Below, piece after piece: positions 22,117 to 29,912 of a stretch of DNA of 35,615 nt (positions within the stretch are counted from its first letter, which is position 1; the number at the start of each line of letters is the position of its first letter). Origin of the DNA: CAZUTO01 sp964623085. GTDB lineage: Bacteria > Pseudomonadota > Gammaproteobacteria > Pseudomonadales > GM7GCV1. The DNA lies in the NCBI GenBank assembly GCA_964623085.1, contig CAZUTO010000020.1, forward strand, positions 1 through 35,615, read 5' to 3'. Below the pieces are notes generated by a model that did not search any database, was not told the DNA's origin, and was given only the letters and a program-made list of their open reading frames with translations. The translations under genes were made by a program, and so were the position numbers.

Positions 22117-24231
22117 TCAATCAACCTCGCTCGGTGTGGATTCTTTGGTCTCATCAAATTCGACACTCTCAACTTTGGCACTCACAACTTCGGCGATCTC
22201 AGTTTCGGCACTATCAATTTCGGTACTCTCAAATCCCACATCTTCAAAAAGGCCGACTATTTCGTCTGCTTCTAGTGGGGAGCTAAACCACATGCCCTGA
22301 GCTTGTTCGCATTTTAGTTCGGTCAATATTGCCCTGACTGCATCGGTTTCTACGCCTTCGGCGACGACTTTCATACCTAGGGCATGGGCAATGTCGATGG
22401 CACCTTTAACTAATATCTTGTCTTCGTGGCGGTGTTGCATATCGCGCACAAAACTTTGGTCGATCTTGATGGTTTCAAATGGAAAGTTCTTCAGATTAAT
22501 AAAGTTGGCATAACCTGATCCAAAATCATCAATAGCAATACTGATACCCATTTTTTTAACCTGTAACAGCTTCTGCGCAAACGCTTTGGAGTTCTCCACC
22601 AGCGCGTTCTCCGTGACTTCCAACTCAATGAGTTTGGGTGGTACGGAATAGACTTCAAGCGCGGAGTAGAGGATCTCTAGAAAGTTTTCGTTGTTGATAT
22701 CTTGTGGAGAGACATTGATCGCCGTTTGCACATTCATGCCTTTGCCGATCCACTTGCGCATATCCATCATCACCATATCGATAATGAAAGTAGTGAGGCG
22801 TGTCATAAGGTGTTGTTGTTCTGCGAGAGCAATAAACTCGGTTGGGGAAATATTTCCCAGTTCAGGATGTTGCCAGCGGGCAAGTGCTTCAACGCTGATT
22901 GGCTTGCCCGTTGCAAGATCAAACTTCGGTTGATACATCATGCGGAAACCGAGTTTTTTGAAATCAGATGATTTGAGTGCTCGAGCGATTGCCTTTGTGC
23001 GAGCGGTATGAGCAAACAGGTTTTCGTCGAATATCGCAAAGTGATCAGGGGAGGATTTTGCAGCGTAGAGTGCAAAATCTGCTTGTTGTATAAAGTCGTC
23101 AGTCGACAGCTTTTTTTCCGATTCCAAGAGTGTTGCACCTAAGCTAACGGAAAAAGGAATTGTATGGTCGCGAAATTTTATATCTCTGACCATGCGTCGA
23201 ATGACAGTGGCACAAAATTCGGCGAGCTCCGCACGGTTGGTGTCCGCAACAATAATGGCAAATTCATCGCCGCCTATGCGTGCGACAATGTTAGATGGGT
23301 CGACACGTTTCAACCAATAAGCAACGTACTTAATCACGCGGTCCCCAATGGGGTGGCCATAGGCGTCATTGACGTTTTTGAAATCATCGACATCAAGCAT
23401 AACGAGCGCGTAAGTCTCATCGTAGTGCTTGATTCTGCTAAGCGCTCTGTCCAAACCTTCGTTGAACAACAATCGATTGGGAATGCCAGTTAGCGGGTCT
23501 TGAACCACCTGCTCACGCAACTCGAGGTTGCGATTGACCAGTTGCTGTCGCATCGCCTCCAAGTTTCCAGCCATAAGGTTGAATTCGCGGATATTGGATT
23601 CTATGCCTAGGTTTTGCGCAACATCGCCACTCGTTACTTGATGCGAGTCTTTTGCCAGTTTGTCGAGTGGTTCGGTAATCATGCGGGTATAGAAATATGC
23701 GAACCCCAAAAAAATGGCAAATAGTGAAACAATGGCTGAGCAAACTAGAACCTTTGCCGTCGTGATCAACTCGTTGATGTCTGTTTCGTCAATGCCGACT
23801 CGGAAGTTAGCAGGCTCTGGTCCGACATAAAAGCCGACGTCAAAGTAATAAACATTGTCGTTATTTTGACCAAATTCAGTACTTTCTATGAAGTTTGCTT
23901 GAACCTCAGGGTCGGATAATTCACCTAGATACGAAAAGCCGTTTAACTGCAGCTCGGCGTAAACAACATTGGCGCGAAGAAGGTAGTTGTCGATGTACTG
24001 CTTAATACTCTCATCTGTGCCGTCGTTTAGGGTCTGCGCTGAGACAGTAATGTACTCATAGGTAGAGGCTTTAGATACGTCGATATAGCTATTGGCAGTG
24101 GCAATCTCCACAATTCTTACCAGCGATAGGTAAAGCAACGCACCCAATATGGCCAGCGCGATCACTACACGAGTGAGGAGATGCCGTGCAAGAGACTTGC
24201 TCTCCTGATGCTTGCGCAAACGAGTGTTCAT
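22117..24231 (-). CDS. Membrane GGDEF-EAL protein with periplasmic sensor and HAMP
   Basis: A 704-residue protein from the ATG at 24231, with TTG at 24246 an alternative that adds five residues. Residue numbers here count from that TTG. Domains: a transmembrane segment (27-47), a periplasmic sensor (about 50-160), a second segment (165-187), a HAMP-like linker (190-240), GGDEF (about 245-405, GGDEF at 325-329) and EAL (about 420-668). EAL is at 453-455, DDFGSGYAN at 573-581, KIDQSFV at 594-600 and EGVET at 630-634. Both output domains look catalytically complete, so it may make or break cyclic di-GMP, depending on the signal. The C-terminal tail is acidic and built from 5-residue repeats (15-bp DNA repeats at 22159-22233). 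Its ATG overlaps the NADAR stop (ATGA), with GGGG seven bases upstream, so it is translationally coupled. Confidence 0.92.
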   Translation of the reverse strand: MNTRLRKHQESKSLARHLLTRVVIALAILGALLYLSLVRIVEIATANSYIDVSKASTYEYITVSAQTLNDGTDESIKQYIDNYLLRANVVYAELQLNGFSYLGELSDPEVQANFIESTEFGQNNDNVYYFDVGFYVGPEPANFRVGIDETDINELITTAKVLVCSAIVSLFAIFLGFAYFYTRMITEPLDKLAKDSHQVTSGDVAQNLGIESNIREFNLMAGNLEAMRQQLVNRNLELREQVVQDPLTGIPNRLLFNEGLDRALSRIKHYDETYALVMLDVDDFKNVNDAYGHPIGDRVIKYVAYWLKRVDPSNIVARIGGDEFAIIVADTNRAELAEFCATVIRRMVRDIKFRDHTIPFSVSLGATLLESEKKLSTDDFIQQADFALYAAKSSPDHFAIFDENLFAHTARTKAIARALKSSDFKKLGFRMMYQPKFDLATGKPISVEALARWQHPELGNISPTEFIALAEQQHLMTRLTTFIIDMVMMDMRKWIGKGMNVQTAINVSPQDINNENFLEILYSALEVYSVPPKLIELEVTENALVENSKAFAQKLLQVKKMGISIAIDDFGSGYANFINLKNFPFETIKIDQSFVRDMQHRHEDKILVKGAIDIAHALGMKVVAEGVETDAVRAILTELKCEQAQGMWFSSPLEADEIVGLFEDVGFESTEIDSAETEIAEVVSAKVESVEFDETKESTPSEVD
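22159..22233 (-). repeat. Five tandem 15-bp repeats in the GGDEF-EAL tail
   Basis: Five units with the plus-strand pattern TTCGGCACTCTCAAT (each with 1-5 changes) start at 22159, 22174, 22189, 22204 and 22219. In the protein they give a five-residue period: ESTEI, DSAET, EIAEV, VSAKV, ESVEF. The repeat is in frame (15 bases), so copy number can change without breaking the gene. Confidence 0.88.
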
Positions 24232-24722
24232 TGGGTTGCCCCACAAGCTGAAAGGGCATTTTCTGCTTCCATGCGCAGGCGTTCACGAACATTTTGAAGT
24301 ACTTTGCCATAGCAATTCATGCCGCGCCCATCTCTGCCAACTCCCCAGTAATACTCTCCGAAAGCATTATTTGCGAGTGGCTTAGATTCTGTCGCCAAGA
24401 GCGCTTCAGCTACTTCGCTGTGTGCTCGACATTTAGTGTAGACAGCTCTTGTCATCACTGTGGCTCTAATGTTTTTCCATTCAGTGCGCTTGCGCTTGAA
24501 AATACTGCGCCCTATTTTTCGCGCCTGTATAGGATGCTCGCAGGTACGAATTTTTTCCTTTAGAGGATCTTGATATTTAGACGCTTGATAATAATGCTCT
24601 ACCGAGGGCCAGTATAGCTCTTCGAGCTCAAAGCCGTGGTTGGAGCATGTTCCCAAAACTTCGTTAGGGTCGAGCCGGTTAATAAGAATGGCATCCGCGG
24701 ACACACCAGCAAACAGACTCAT
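24228..24722 (-). CDS. NADAR-domain protein (YbiA-like)
   Basis: A 164-residue protein of the NADAR family. WPSVEHYYQASK (38-49), with the conserved Glu 42, and YYWGVGRDGRGMN (124-136) are the family hallmarks, with EWKNIRATVM between them. Known NADARs are N-glycosidases: the YbiA type acts on a riboflavin-pathway intermediate, others remove ADP-ribose from modified guanine beside DarT-like toxins. No toxin is next to it here. The start ATG has AGGA eight bases upstream. Its stop overlaps the ATG of the GGDEF-EAL gene by four bases (ATGA), which makes co-expression with a cyclic di-GMP enzyme likely. Family call is strong, substrate unknown. Confidence 0.88.
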   Translation of the reverse strand: MSLFAGVSADAILINRLDPNEVLGTCSNHGFELEELYWPSVEHYYQASKYQDPLKEKIRTCEHPIQARKIGRSIFKRKRTEWKNIRATVMTRAVYTKCRAHSEVAEALLATESKPLANNAFGEYYWGVGRDGRGMNCYGKVLQNVRERLRMEAENALSACGATQ

Positions 24723-24769
24723 TTCTGATGTCCTATACGGACTTTTTCGAACAGCGAGGCGAGACTGGT

Positions 24770-24808
24770 TGTGTGACTACGGTGCATAGTCTGCACCGTA
24801 GTCACACA
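24770..24808. repeat. Perfect 17-bp inverted repeat with 5-base loop
   Basis: TGTGTGACTACGGTGCA (24770-24786) and TGCACCGTAGTCACACA (24792-24808) are exact complements around TAGTC. It lies between the marR end (24859) and the NADAR start (24722), 48 bases upstream of the latter. It has no following T run on either strand, so it is not an ordinary intrinsic terminator. Possible roles are an operator, an mRNA 5' stem for the NADAR unit, or the relic of a mobile element. Confidence 0.9.
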
Positions 24809-24858
24809 CAACATTAAGGACTACATAAGCTGACTTGTTCCCGAACGAACTGACATAT

Positions 24859-25335
24859 TTACTCGGCAGCAACGACAAGTTCAGGGTGATCCAATAAATA
24901 GGTAGTCAGTTTTTGGATTGCGCGTTCGGTTACTTCTCTTTCTTCTGTGGTCAACTTTTCCAGCAGAAGGTTCTGAGTTTCCTGACGCACGGGGATAACC
25001 TGCTCGTACAGCTCTCTACCGGAATCGGTCAGTGATAATAGGCTGCTGCGTTTATCCAATGGATTATCTTGCTTTTGCACATACCCTTTGGCAATTAAGG
25101 CCTTAGCTGATCGGCTAATCTGCGCCTTGTCATTTTGGGTGGAATCCACCAGTTCGCTCACCGTACTTGGAGAGCTAACGGCGAGTTGCCCAATTGTCCA
25201 CCATTCGGCGACGGAGAGGTCATACGTGCTATTTAAAAAACGCGCTGATCGCCTCACCATCAAACGATAGAGAATACTGATTTTAAAGCTTAGGTACTCA
25301 CTGATGGGAGTATCAGTATCGATAGATGTTGCCAT
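24859..25335 (-). CDS. MarR-family transcriptional regulator
   Basis: A 158-residue winged-helix regulator. The helix-turn-helix region spans about residues 45-85 (WWTIGQLAVSS, then STVSELVDSTQNDKAQISRS), followed by the wing KGYVQKQDNPLDKRS, the classical MarR DxRS motif. Long helices at each end (about 10-35 and 110-150) form the dimer. Ligand and targets are unknown. The start ATG is at 25335, with AAGGA 13 bases upstream. The likely target is its own divergent region, which holds TTAACT-type repeats. It faces the GIY-YIG gene. Confidence 0.92.
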   Translation of the reverse strand: MATSIDTDTPISEYLSFKISILYRLMVRRSARFLNSTYDLSVAEWWTIGQLAVSSPSTVSELVDSTQNDKAQISRSAKALIAKGYVQKQDNPLDKRSSLLSLTDSGRELYEQVIPVRQETQNLLLEKLTTEEREVTERAIQKLTTYLLDHPELVVAAE

Positions 25336-25351
25336 AGGTTTATATAATTCC

Positions 25352-25375
25352 TTAACTGTTGAGTTAACATTAACT
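25352..25375. promoter_or_regulatory. Candidate operator of the MarR protein
   Basis: TTAACT (25352-25357), AGTTAA (25362-25367) and TTAACT (25370-25375) make an inverted repeat with a GTTG centre plus a third half-site. The site lies between the divergent marR and GIY-YIG starts and covers the expected marR promoter. Palindromes of this length are typical for MarR autoregulation. The match is by position and symmetry only. Confidence 0.5.
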
Positions 25376-25406
25376 TTTGTTCAAAAAACGTCGCTAGTCT
25401 ACTACT

Positions 25407-25715
25407 ATGTGTGCTCTATTGGTTAGCGGCTCATGTAAATCTTTGTGTGAAAATCTATCTTCAAGCACTCCTTGGTTTCTGTACATCATAGAAGCGGACG
25501 ATCATTCGCTCTATACGGGGATTACGACTGATGTCGCGCGTCGATTTGAAGAACATCGAAGTTCGCGTCGCAAGGCGCGGTATTTTAATGGGCGTACGCC
25601 AATTGCAGTCCGCTATGTTGAAGAATGTGCTGATCGCGCCAGCGCGAGCAAGCGTGAGTATCAAGTAAAAGCTTTGCCTACAGCAAAGAAACGCGCGTTG
25701 GCAAAGATGGAATGA
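25407..25715 (+). CDS. GIY-YIG domain protein (YhbQ/UPF0213 type)
   Basis: A 102-residue protein. WFLYIIEADDHSLYTGIT (23-40) is the GIY-YIG signature (here LYI and LYTGIT), followed by DVARRFEEH and the late KREYQVKAL with the expected Glu. It is a single-domain nuclease-like protein of the YhbQ/UPF0213 family, whose role in DNA repair is only partly known. The 22 residues before the domain are longer than usual; a TTG at 25443 (residue 13) would give a more usual start. It is divergent from marR and has no close downstream gene. Confidence 0.88.
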   Translation: MCALLVSGSCKSLCENLSSSTPWFLYIIEADDHSLYTGITTDVARRFEEHRSSRRKARYFNGRTPIAVRYVEECADRASASKREYQVKALPTAKKRALAKME

Positions 25716-25858
25716 TCCCCAGGCTAGTTTTTGTCGCGCCATCATTTCACCGTATTGAGATATCGAGCCTTTAGTAAAAAAGTCAGCAGTCTGTCTCAGA
25801 AATATATCTGTCAACAGATGAAAGACAATAAAATTTCTAAGAAGTTTCGTTAAGCCGG

Positions 25859-25887
25859 TTGATTGTTCCACTAGCATCGCGTTTAAT
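25859..25887 (+). promoter_or_regulatory. Candidate sigma-70 promoter
   Basis: TTGATT (25859-25864) and TTTAAT (25882-25887) are separated by exactly 17 bases. They match the -35 and -10 consensus at four and five of six positions. The start of transcription would be about 25894. It points toward the terminator at 25993 and the S1/P1 gene. Confidence 0.5.
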
Positions 25888-25893
25888 CAGCAC

Positions 25894-26020
25894 ATACTTA
25901 ATTCATTACTGCACATAAAAAAACTAAGCAGTGGTGAATGGAGGGGGAAATAATAATAATCCATTCTAGATGGGGAAAAATCTGTAACTAGTATGCCCGC
26001 TTTTTTGCGGGTATTTTTTT
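25894..26020 (+). ncRNA. Candidate small RNA or terminated leader
   Basis: A transcript from the promoter at 25859-25887 to the terminator would be about 125 bases. It holds a GAATGG (25936-25941)/CCATTC (25961-25966) stem with a large G-rich loop, and the alternative CCAT (25961-25964)/ATGG (25970-25973) stem that cannot form at the same time. It also holds a frame of 17 codons (25938-25991) with four consecutive Ile codons, three of them ATA, ending two bases before the terminator stem. This layout would suit a stand-alone small RNA or an attenuator. No good ribosome site precedes the frame, so translation is doubtful. Confidence 0.35.
25993..26020 (+). terminator. Rho-independent terminator before the S1/P1 gene
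   Basis: ATGCCCGC (25993-26000) and GCGGGTAT (26007-26014) form an 8-bp stem with one G-T pair and a loop of six T, followed by T residues to 26020. It is 278 bases past the GIY-YIG stop and 79 bases before the next start, too far to be the plain end of the GIY-YIG message. Confidence 0.85.
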
Positions 26021-26098
26021 GCCCAAATTTTGGTAGTCTGACAGCAGCTACTGTGCCTTTTTTGTATTGAGATTTTGTCAACAGGTGCCTTTTCTACT

Positions 26099-27013
26099 AT
26101 GTCAAAACGATCCCTATTAGTTATTTTTTTGGTTATGTCCGTGGTGTCGCCACTTAGTTGGGGTTGGAACACCTATGGTCATTTGCTGACTGCTGACTTT
26201 GCCTTGACGAAGCTCGCGCCCGCTAAACAACGAGCTTTTGATCAACTTGCCTTCACGCTTGTACGACAGATGGAGGCGGAAAAACGACTCTATTTAATGC
26301 GAACGTTTGAGGATACCTCTGCCTTTGCGCATCTCTCCGTGCTCCCCGATGATTGGCGAGGGGTCAAAGTCTCAGAGCTCTTTGATCAATATGGTGAAGG
26401 TGTACCGGAACAGCTAGCGCGCTATGCCGACACGACGACGGATACTTGGCACTATATTAACCAGCCTTATCAATTAGGTGATTCGGTTCAGGCCTGTGGC
26501 GTGGACGAGGATAATGTCGCCACCGTGTTGCCCAATCTGATTGAGGCGTATAAGTCATCGTCCTCCGAGGCAAACAAAGCCTTAATACTGGCATTTATTG
26601 TTCATCTTGTTTCAGATGCCCACAACCCAGTGCATACCGTGACGCGTGTTGATGATGAATGCGAGCATGACCGAGGCGGCAATCGATTTTGCGTGGCCTA
26701 TCGTCGCGGCAGTAGCACCTGTGAAGAAAATCTACATCAGGCCTGGGATAGAGCACTGGGGTTTTTCGAAGACTATGAGAAAGTGGCGGATGCGCAGGAT
26801 TTTCTCGGTTACGTTAAGGTTGATGAGAATGCTGCCGCGGAACTCGAACCAAGTGTATGGGTTGAGGAGGGCCTCGCTCTCGCTCGCATTGTGTATTCAA
26901 CGACGGAAGGGCAGACACTGGACCCTTTTTATATCGACGAAGGAAAAATTATTTCCTATGAGCAAATCGCGCTTTCAGCAGCGCGGCTCGCAGCGATTCT
27001 CGACGAGTTGTAA
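26099..27013 (+). CDS. Secreted S1/P1-type nuclease
   Basis: A 304-residue protein from the ATG at 26099. A TTG 24 bases upstream is possible but would put extra residues before the signal peptide. The signal (about 1-22) is followed by WNTYGH, so the mature protein would begin with Trp, whose amino group binds zinc in this family. Other zinc ligands are the His of DTWHYINQP, the H-x3-D-x5-H pattern of HLVSDAHNPVH, and NLHQAWD. All nine known positions appear filled. It would cut single-stranded nucleic acid and remove 3' phosphates outside the cytoplasm, perhaps to gain phosphate or nucleosides. The SDR gene follows directly at its stop. Confidence 0.93.
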   Translation: MSKRSLLVIFLVMSVVSPLSWGWNTYGHLLTADFALTKLAPAKQRAFDQLAFTLVRQMEAEKRLYLMRTFEDTSAFAHLSVLPDDWRGVKVSELFDQYGEGVPEQLARYADTTTDTWHYINQPYQLGDSVQACGVDEDNVATVLPNLIEAYKSSSSEANKALILAFIVHLVSDAHNPVHTVTRVDDECEHDRGGNRFCVAYRRGSSTCEENLHQAWDRALGFFEDYEKVADAQDFLGYVKVDENAAAELEPSVWVEEGLALARIVYSTTEGQTLDPFYIDEGKIISYEQIALSAARLAAILDEL

Positions 27014-27847
27014 TTGGTGTCGCGTTGGATACTCATTACCGGATGCTCTTCTGGCATAGGGTTTGATGCAGCGGTTAGTCTAAAAGACCGCGGTTACAAC
27101 GTGATTGCCTCAGTAAAAAATGGGGCAGATACGGACGCACTAAAAGAGCGCGGCATTCAGCATGTGATTGAGCTTGATCTGCGAGATTCCGAATCCATCA
27201 GCCGCTCGGTTGACTATGCGAAAGAGGTCAGTGACGGCAACATTTCGGCGCTGTTCAATAACGGTGCTTATGGTCAGCCTGGAGCTGTCGAGGATTTAAG
27301 CCGCGATACGCTAAGAGCGCAGTTCGAGACCAATTTGTTTGGTGTGCAGGAACTCACTAACCTCTTACTGCCGACATTCCTAGATCAACCCGATGCGCGC
27401 ATTGTTAACTGTAGCTCGGTATTGGGTATGGTGGCTATGCCTTTTCGAGGTGCATACAACGCAAGCAAATTTGCGCTCGAAGGTCTGACGGATACCTTGC
27501 GCTTAGAGCTGCGAGAGACATCGGTAAAAGTGGTGATCATCGAGCCTGGTCCGATACTCACTCGGTTTCGGCAGAATGCACTGCAAGCGCTTGAAGATAA
27601 CATTGACATTAGCGCCAGCAGACATCAGCTGGACTACGAAAAATCATTGGCGAGATTAAAGAAACAAGGCGCGGCTATGCCTTTCACGCTTGGACCGGAG
27701 GCGGTAACAAAAAAACTCGTCCGTGCTTTGGAATCCAATCGCCCCAAACCACGCTATTACGTCACTGTCCCTACTTACTTTATGGCGCTCTGCCGTCGCA
27801 TACTAAGTAACCGAATGCTGGATAACTTATTGGCTCGTTCCAGATAG
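27014..27847 (+). CDS. Short-chain dehydrogenase/reductase (SDR)
   Basis: A 277-residue classical SDR. ITGCSSGIG (residues 7-15) is the TGxxxGIG nucleotide loop, NNGAYG follows, NCSSVLG contains the catalytic Ser, and YNASKFALEG gives YxxxK. The substrate is unknown. The start is TTG at 27014 on the base after the nuclease stop; GTG at 27017 is an equal choice. A late hydrophobic stretch (YFMALCRRIL) might touch a membrane. It converges with pyk, with 13 bases between the ends. Confidence 0.9.
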   Translation: MVSRWILITGCSSGIGFDAAVSLKDRGYNVIASVKNGADTDALKERGIQHVIELDLRDSESISRSVDYAKEVSDGNISALFNNGAYGQPGAVEDLSRDTLRAQFETNLFGVQELTNLLLPTFLDQPDARIVNCSSVLGMVAMPFRGAYNASKFALEGLTDTLRLELRETSVKVVIIEPGPILTRFRQNALQALEDNIDISASRHQLDYEKSLARLKKQGAAMPFTLGPEAVTKKLVRALESNRPKPRYYVTVPTYFMALCRRILSNRMLDNLLARSR

Positions 27848-27860
27848 TCGCACTTGAGGT

Positions 27861-29312
27861 TTAGGGCACAGTTAGCACGCGCAATGTATTCGTTTGGCCG
27901 CTCTCACCAATGGCGTCGCCAATTGTGCACAGAATGCGATCACCAGACTGCAAGTGGCCCTGTGATAAAAGTAACTCGATGGCAGCGCGAATGCTATGTC
28001 TGACGCTGGTTTTCGGGTCTATATCCAAGTAGTTAGGGTAGACACCGCGAACCAAACAGCAATGACGCAACGCATGTTCTTTTCGCGATAGTGCGAAAAT
28101 CGGGATGCCGGAGCGAATGCGTGACATCAGTTCAGCAGTGGTGCCGGATTCAGTCAGCGCGATAATCGCTTTGGTATGACCCATATGGTTGGCCGCATAC
28201 ATGGTGGCCATAGCGATGGTTTCATCGATCCTTTCGAATTGGCGATCCATGCGATGCTGAGAAATCTGAGTGATACGCTCATTCTCGGCACCAAGAATAA
28301 TCCGTGTCATCGCTTCGATAACCTTCACTGGAAATTTGCCCACAGCTGATTCCGCAGAGAGCATCACAGCATCTGTGCCATCCAGTACCGCATTAGCAAC
28401 ATCAGATACTTCAGCGCGAGTCGGCATCGGGCTATCGATCATGGATTCCATCATCTGTGTTGCGGTAATCACAATTCGGTTTAACTGCCGAGCTCGCAGA
28501 ATGATGCGTTTTTGCACACCGACGAGCGCGGCGTCACCGATCTCGACACCGAGATCGCCGCGAGCCACCATCACGACATCCGATGCACGTATCAGCGCAT
28601 CAAGGGTTTCCGATGAGGCAATACTTTCTGCACGTTCGATTTTTGCAATCAGCTTGCCAGTGAATCCCGCAGCGGTCGCAGCCTGTCTAGCCATGATCAT
28701 ATCTTCGGCATTTTTTGGAAAAGAGACAGCGAGGAAATCAACACCGATATCGACGGCTGTATGAATATCCTCGTGATCTTTCTCGGTCAATGCCTGAGCA
28801 GAAAGACCACCACCGGCTAAGTTGATGCCTTTCTTGTCGGACAGGACACCGCCGATAACAACGGTGGTTTCAATCCGAGTACCTGAAATCGATACTACTT
28901 CCAGTTCAATTCGTCCATCATCGAGAAGCAACTTGTTGCCTGGAGAACAATCTTTTGACAAGTCTTCATAGACCAAGCCAACTTCTTTTTGATTGCCTGA
29001 TTCTGGATCAACGGCGGAATCCAACGCAAATTGGTCGCCAACTTCTAACGTGATACTGCCGTTAGCAAACGAACATATACGTATTTTTGGCCCCTGTAGG
29101 TCACCTAGTAAAGCAACTTTTCTACCTATCCTTTTGGCAGTAGATCGCACTAACGCGGCATTTGCCTTGTGCTCTTCTGCACTGCCATGGGAGAAATTTA
29201 GGCGGAAGCAGTTGGTGCCCGCGTTGATCATCTCCTCCATAACGCTCGGGTCGGTGCTTGCCGGACCAAGTGTGGCGATAATTTTCGTGCGCTTGGACGT
29301 GGGGTTCATCAT
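27861..29312 (-). CDS. pyk: Pyruvate kinase
   Basis: A 483-residue enzyme that makes pyruvate and ATP from phosphoenolpyruvate and ADP. It shows TKIIATLGPAS at the start, FRLNFSHG, GDLQGPKIRI, the catalytic region KIERAES, MVARGDLGVE and TATQMMESMI. The C-terminal allosteric domain follows with TESGTTAELMSRIRSG. The length is that of the bacterial type II form. The start is ATG at 29312. It converges with the SDR gene and is divergent from the DUF2288 gene. Confidence 0.97.
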   Translation of the reverse strand: MMNPTSKRTKIIATLGPASTDPSVMEEMINAGTNCFRLNFSHGSAEEHKANAALVRSTAKRIGRKVALLGDLQGPKIRICSFANGSITLEVGDQFALDSAVDPESGNQKEVGLVYEDLSKDCSPGNKLLLDDGRIELEVVSISGTRIETTVVIGGVLSDKKGINLAGGGLSAQALTEKDHEDIHTAVDIGVDFLAVSFPKNAEDMIMARQAATAAGFTGKLIAKIERAESIASSETLDALIRASDVVMVARGDLGVEIGDAALVGVQKRIILRARQLNRIVITATQMMESMIDSPMPTRAEVSDVANAVLDGTDAVMLSAESAVGKFPVKVIEAMTRIILGAENERITQISQHRMDRQFERIDETIAMATMYAANHMGHTKAIIALTESGTTAELMSRIRSGIPIFALSRKEHALRHCCLVRGVYPNYLDIDPKTSVRHSIRAAIELLLSQGHLQSGDRILCTIGDAIGESGQTNTLRVLTVP

Positions 29313-29522
29313 GTCTAGAGAGGTTCCTCTTAGTAATCCAATTTGTCTTATCAGTCAGCTACTATACAGCTTCATAGAATAGCATCTCGTGATAGGTAGA
29401 TCCGGCTTAGTTATAATGAAAAGACGGTGTTCGTGCGTGTAAAGTATGGAGACTCATTGCGGCAAAAGGGTATGTACTGCAGCTGCGAAATACAAGTAAC
29501 TTTGGAATAGAGCTGGAATACA

Positions 29523-29816
29523 TTGCTGGATATCGAAAAAGCCAAAATCAATCTCGAAACCTCAAAAATTCCTTGGGCGGAGTTGCAGCGTTTTTTTGCT
29601 GCGGGAAAGGTGCTACAAATTTCTCAAGATCTCGATCTCACGGAAGTCGCATTGAGTATGTCGACAGATGATGCCGATAAAATAAAAAAGCAAATTGATG
29701 CGGGTGAAATCTCCTTAGTAGCAGATGATAAAGCCAAAGAACTGTTTGAAGCAGGAGCCAGTGTTTGGTCTGTTGTGGTAAAGCCCTATGTGCTCATTCA
29801 GGAAATTGTAGAATAG
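29523..29816 (+). CDS. DUF2288 protein
   Basis: A 97-residue protein. WAELQRFFAAGKVLQISQDL (19-38) and the ending WSVVVKPYVLIQEIVE match DUF2288, a small conserved protein family of cyanobacteria and proteobacteria with no known function. It is cytoplasmic, with no signal peptide. The start is TTG at 29523, with GGA six bases upstream. A perfect TATAAT at 29412-29417 lies in the leader and may be a promoter box, though its -35 is poor. A hairpin follows the gene at 29822. Confidence 0.88.
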   Translation: MLDIEKAKINLETSKIPWAELQRFFAAGKVLQISQDLDLTEVALSMSTDDADKIKKQIDAGEISLVADDKAKELFEAGASVWSVVVKPYVLIQEIVE

Positions 29817-29821
29817 AAGGG

Positions 29822-29839
29822 AGCGTTCTAAAGAACGCT
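29822..29839 (+). terminator. Hairpin after the DUF2288 gene
   Basis: AGCGTTCT (29822-29829) and AGAACGCT (29832-29839) are exact complements with an AA centre, so the real loop is probably CTAAAG. It starts 5 bases after the stop. Only TATCTTT follows, so it is a weak terminator candidate. Confidence 0.45.
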
Positions 29840-29912
29840 ATCTTTGTGAAGGCACGGGAAGCCTGCTATCTTGAACAATAAATAGTATAAATAATTAACG
29901 GGGGCAGTCGAT

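Larger units (their letters stand above)
25716..26098. other. Long intergenic region with promoter, short frame and terminator
   Basis: This stretch separates the GIY-YIG gene from the S1/P1 nuclease. It contains a promoter-like pair (25859-25887), a 17-codon frame (25938-25991) and an intrinsic terminator (25993-26020), all on the plus strand. The remaining bases up to 25858 show no gene; a minus-strand frame over 25461-25877 lacks family features and mostly overlaps the GIY-YIG gene. Confidence 0.6.

Noticed and set aside
22159..22233. Possible CRISPR or regulatory repeat
   Set aside because: The repeats are coding, in frame, with no spacers.
24770..24808. Intrinsic terminator of marR
   Set aside because: There is no T run on the minus strand after the stem.
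25461..25877. 138-codon minus-strand frame overlapping the GIY-YIG gene
   Set aside because: The plus-strand GIY-YIG motif is clear; the minus frame has no recognisable features.
26075..26098. TTG start of the S1/P1 nuclease
   Set aside because: It would add eight residues before a normal signal peptide; the ATG at 26099 gives a typical signal.
28270..28764. 164-codon frame opposite pyruvate kinase
   Set aside because: It lies fully inside the well-supported pyk gene and has low-complexity composition.
29412..29417. TATAAT as a confident promoter for the DUF2288 gene
   Set aside because: No reasonable -35 box lies 16-18 bases upstream; kept only as a remark.
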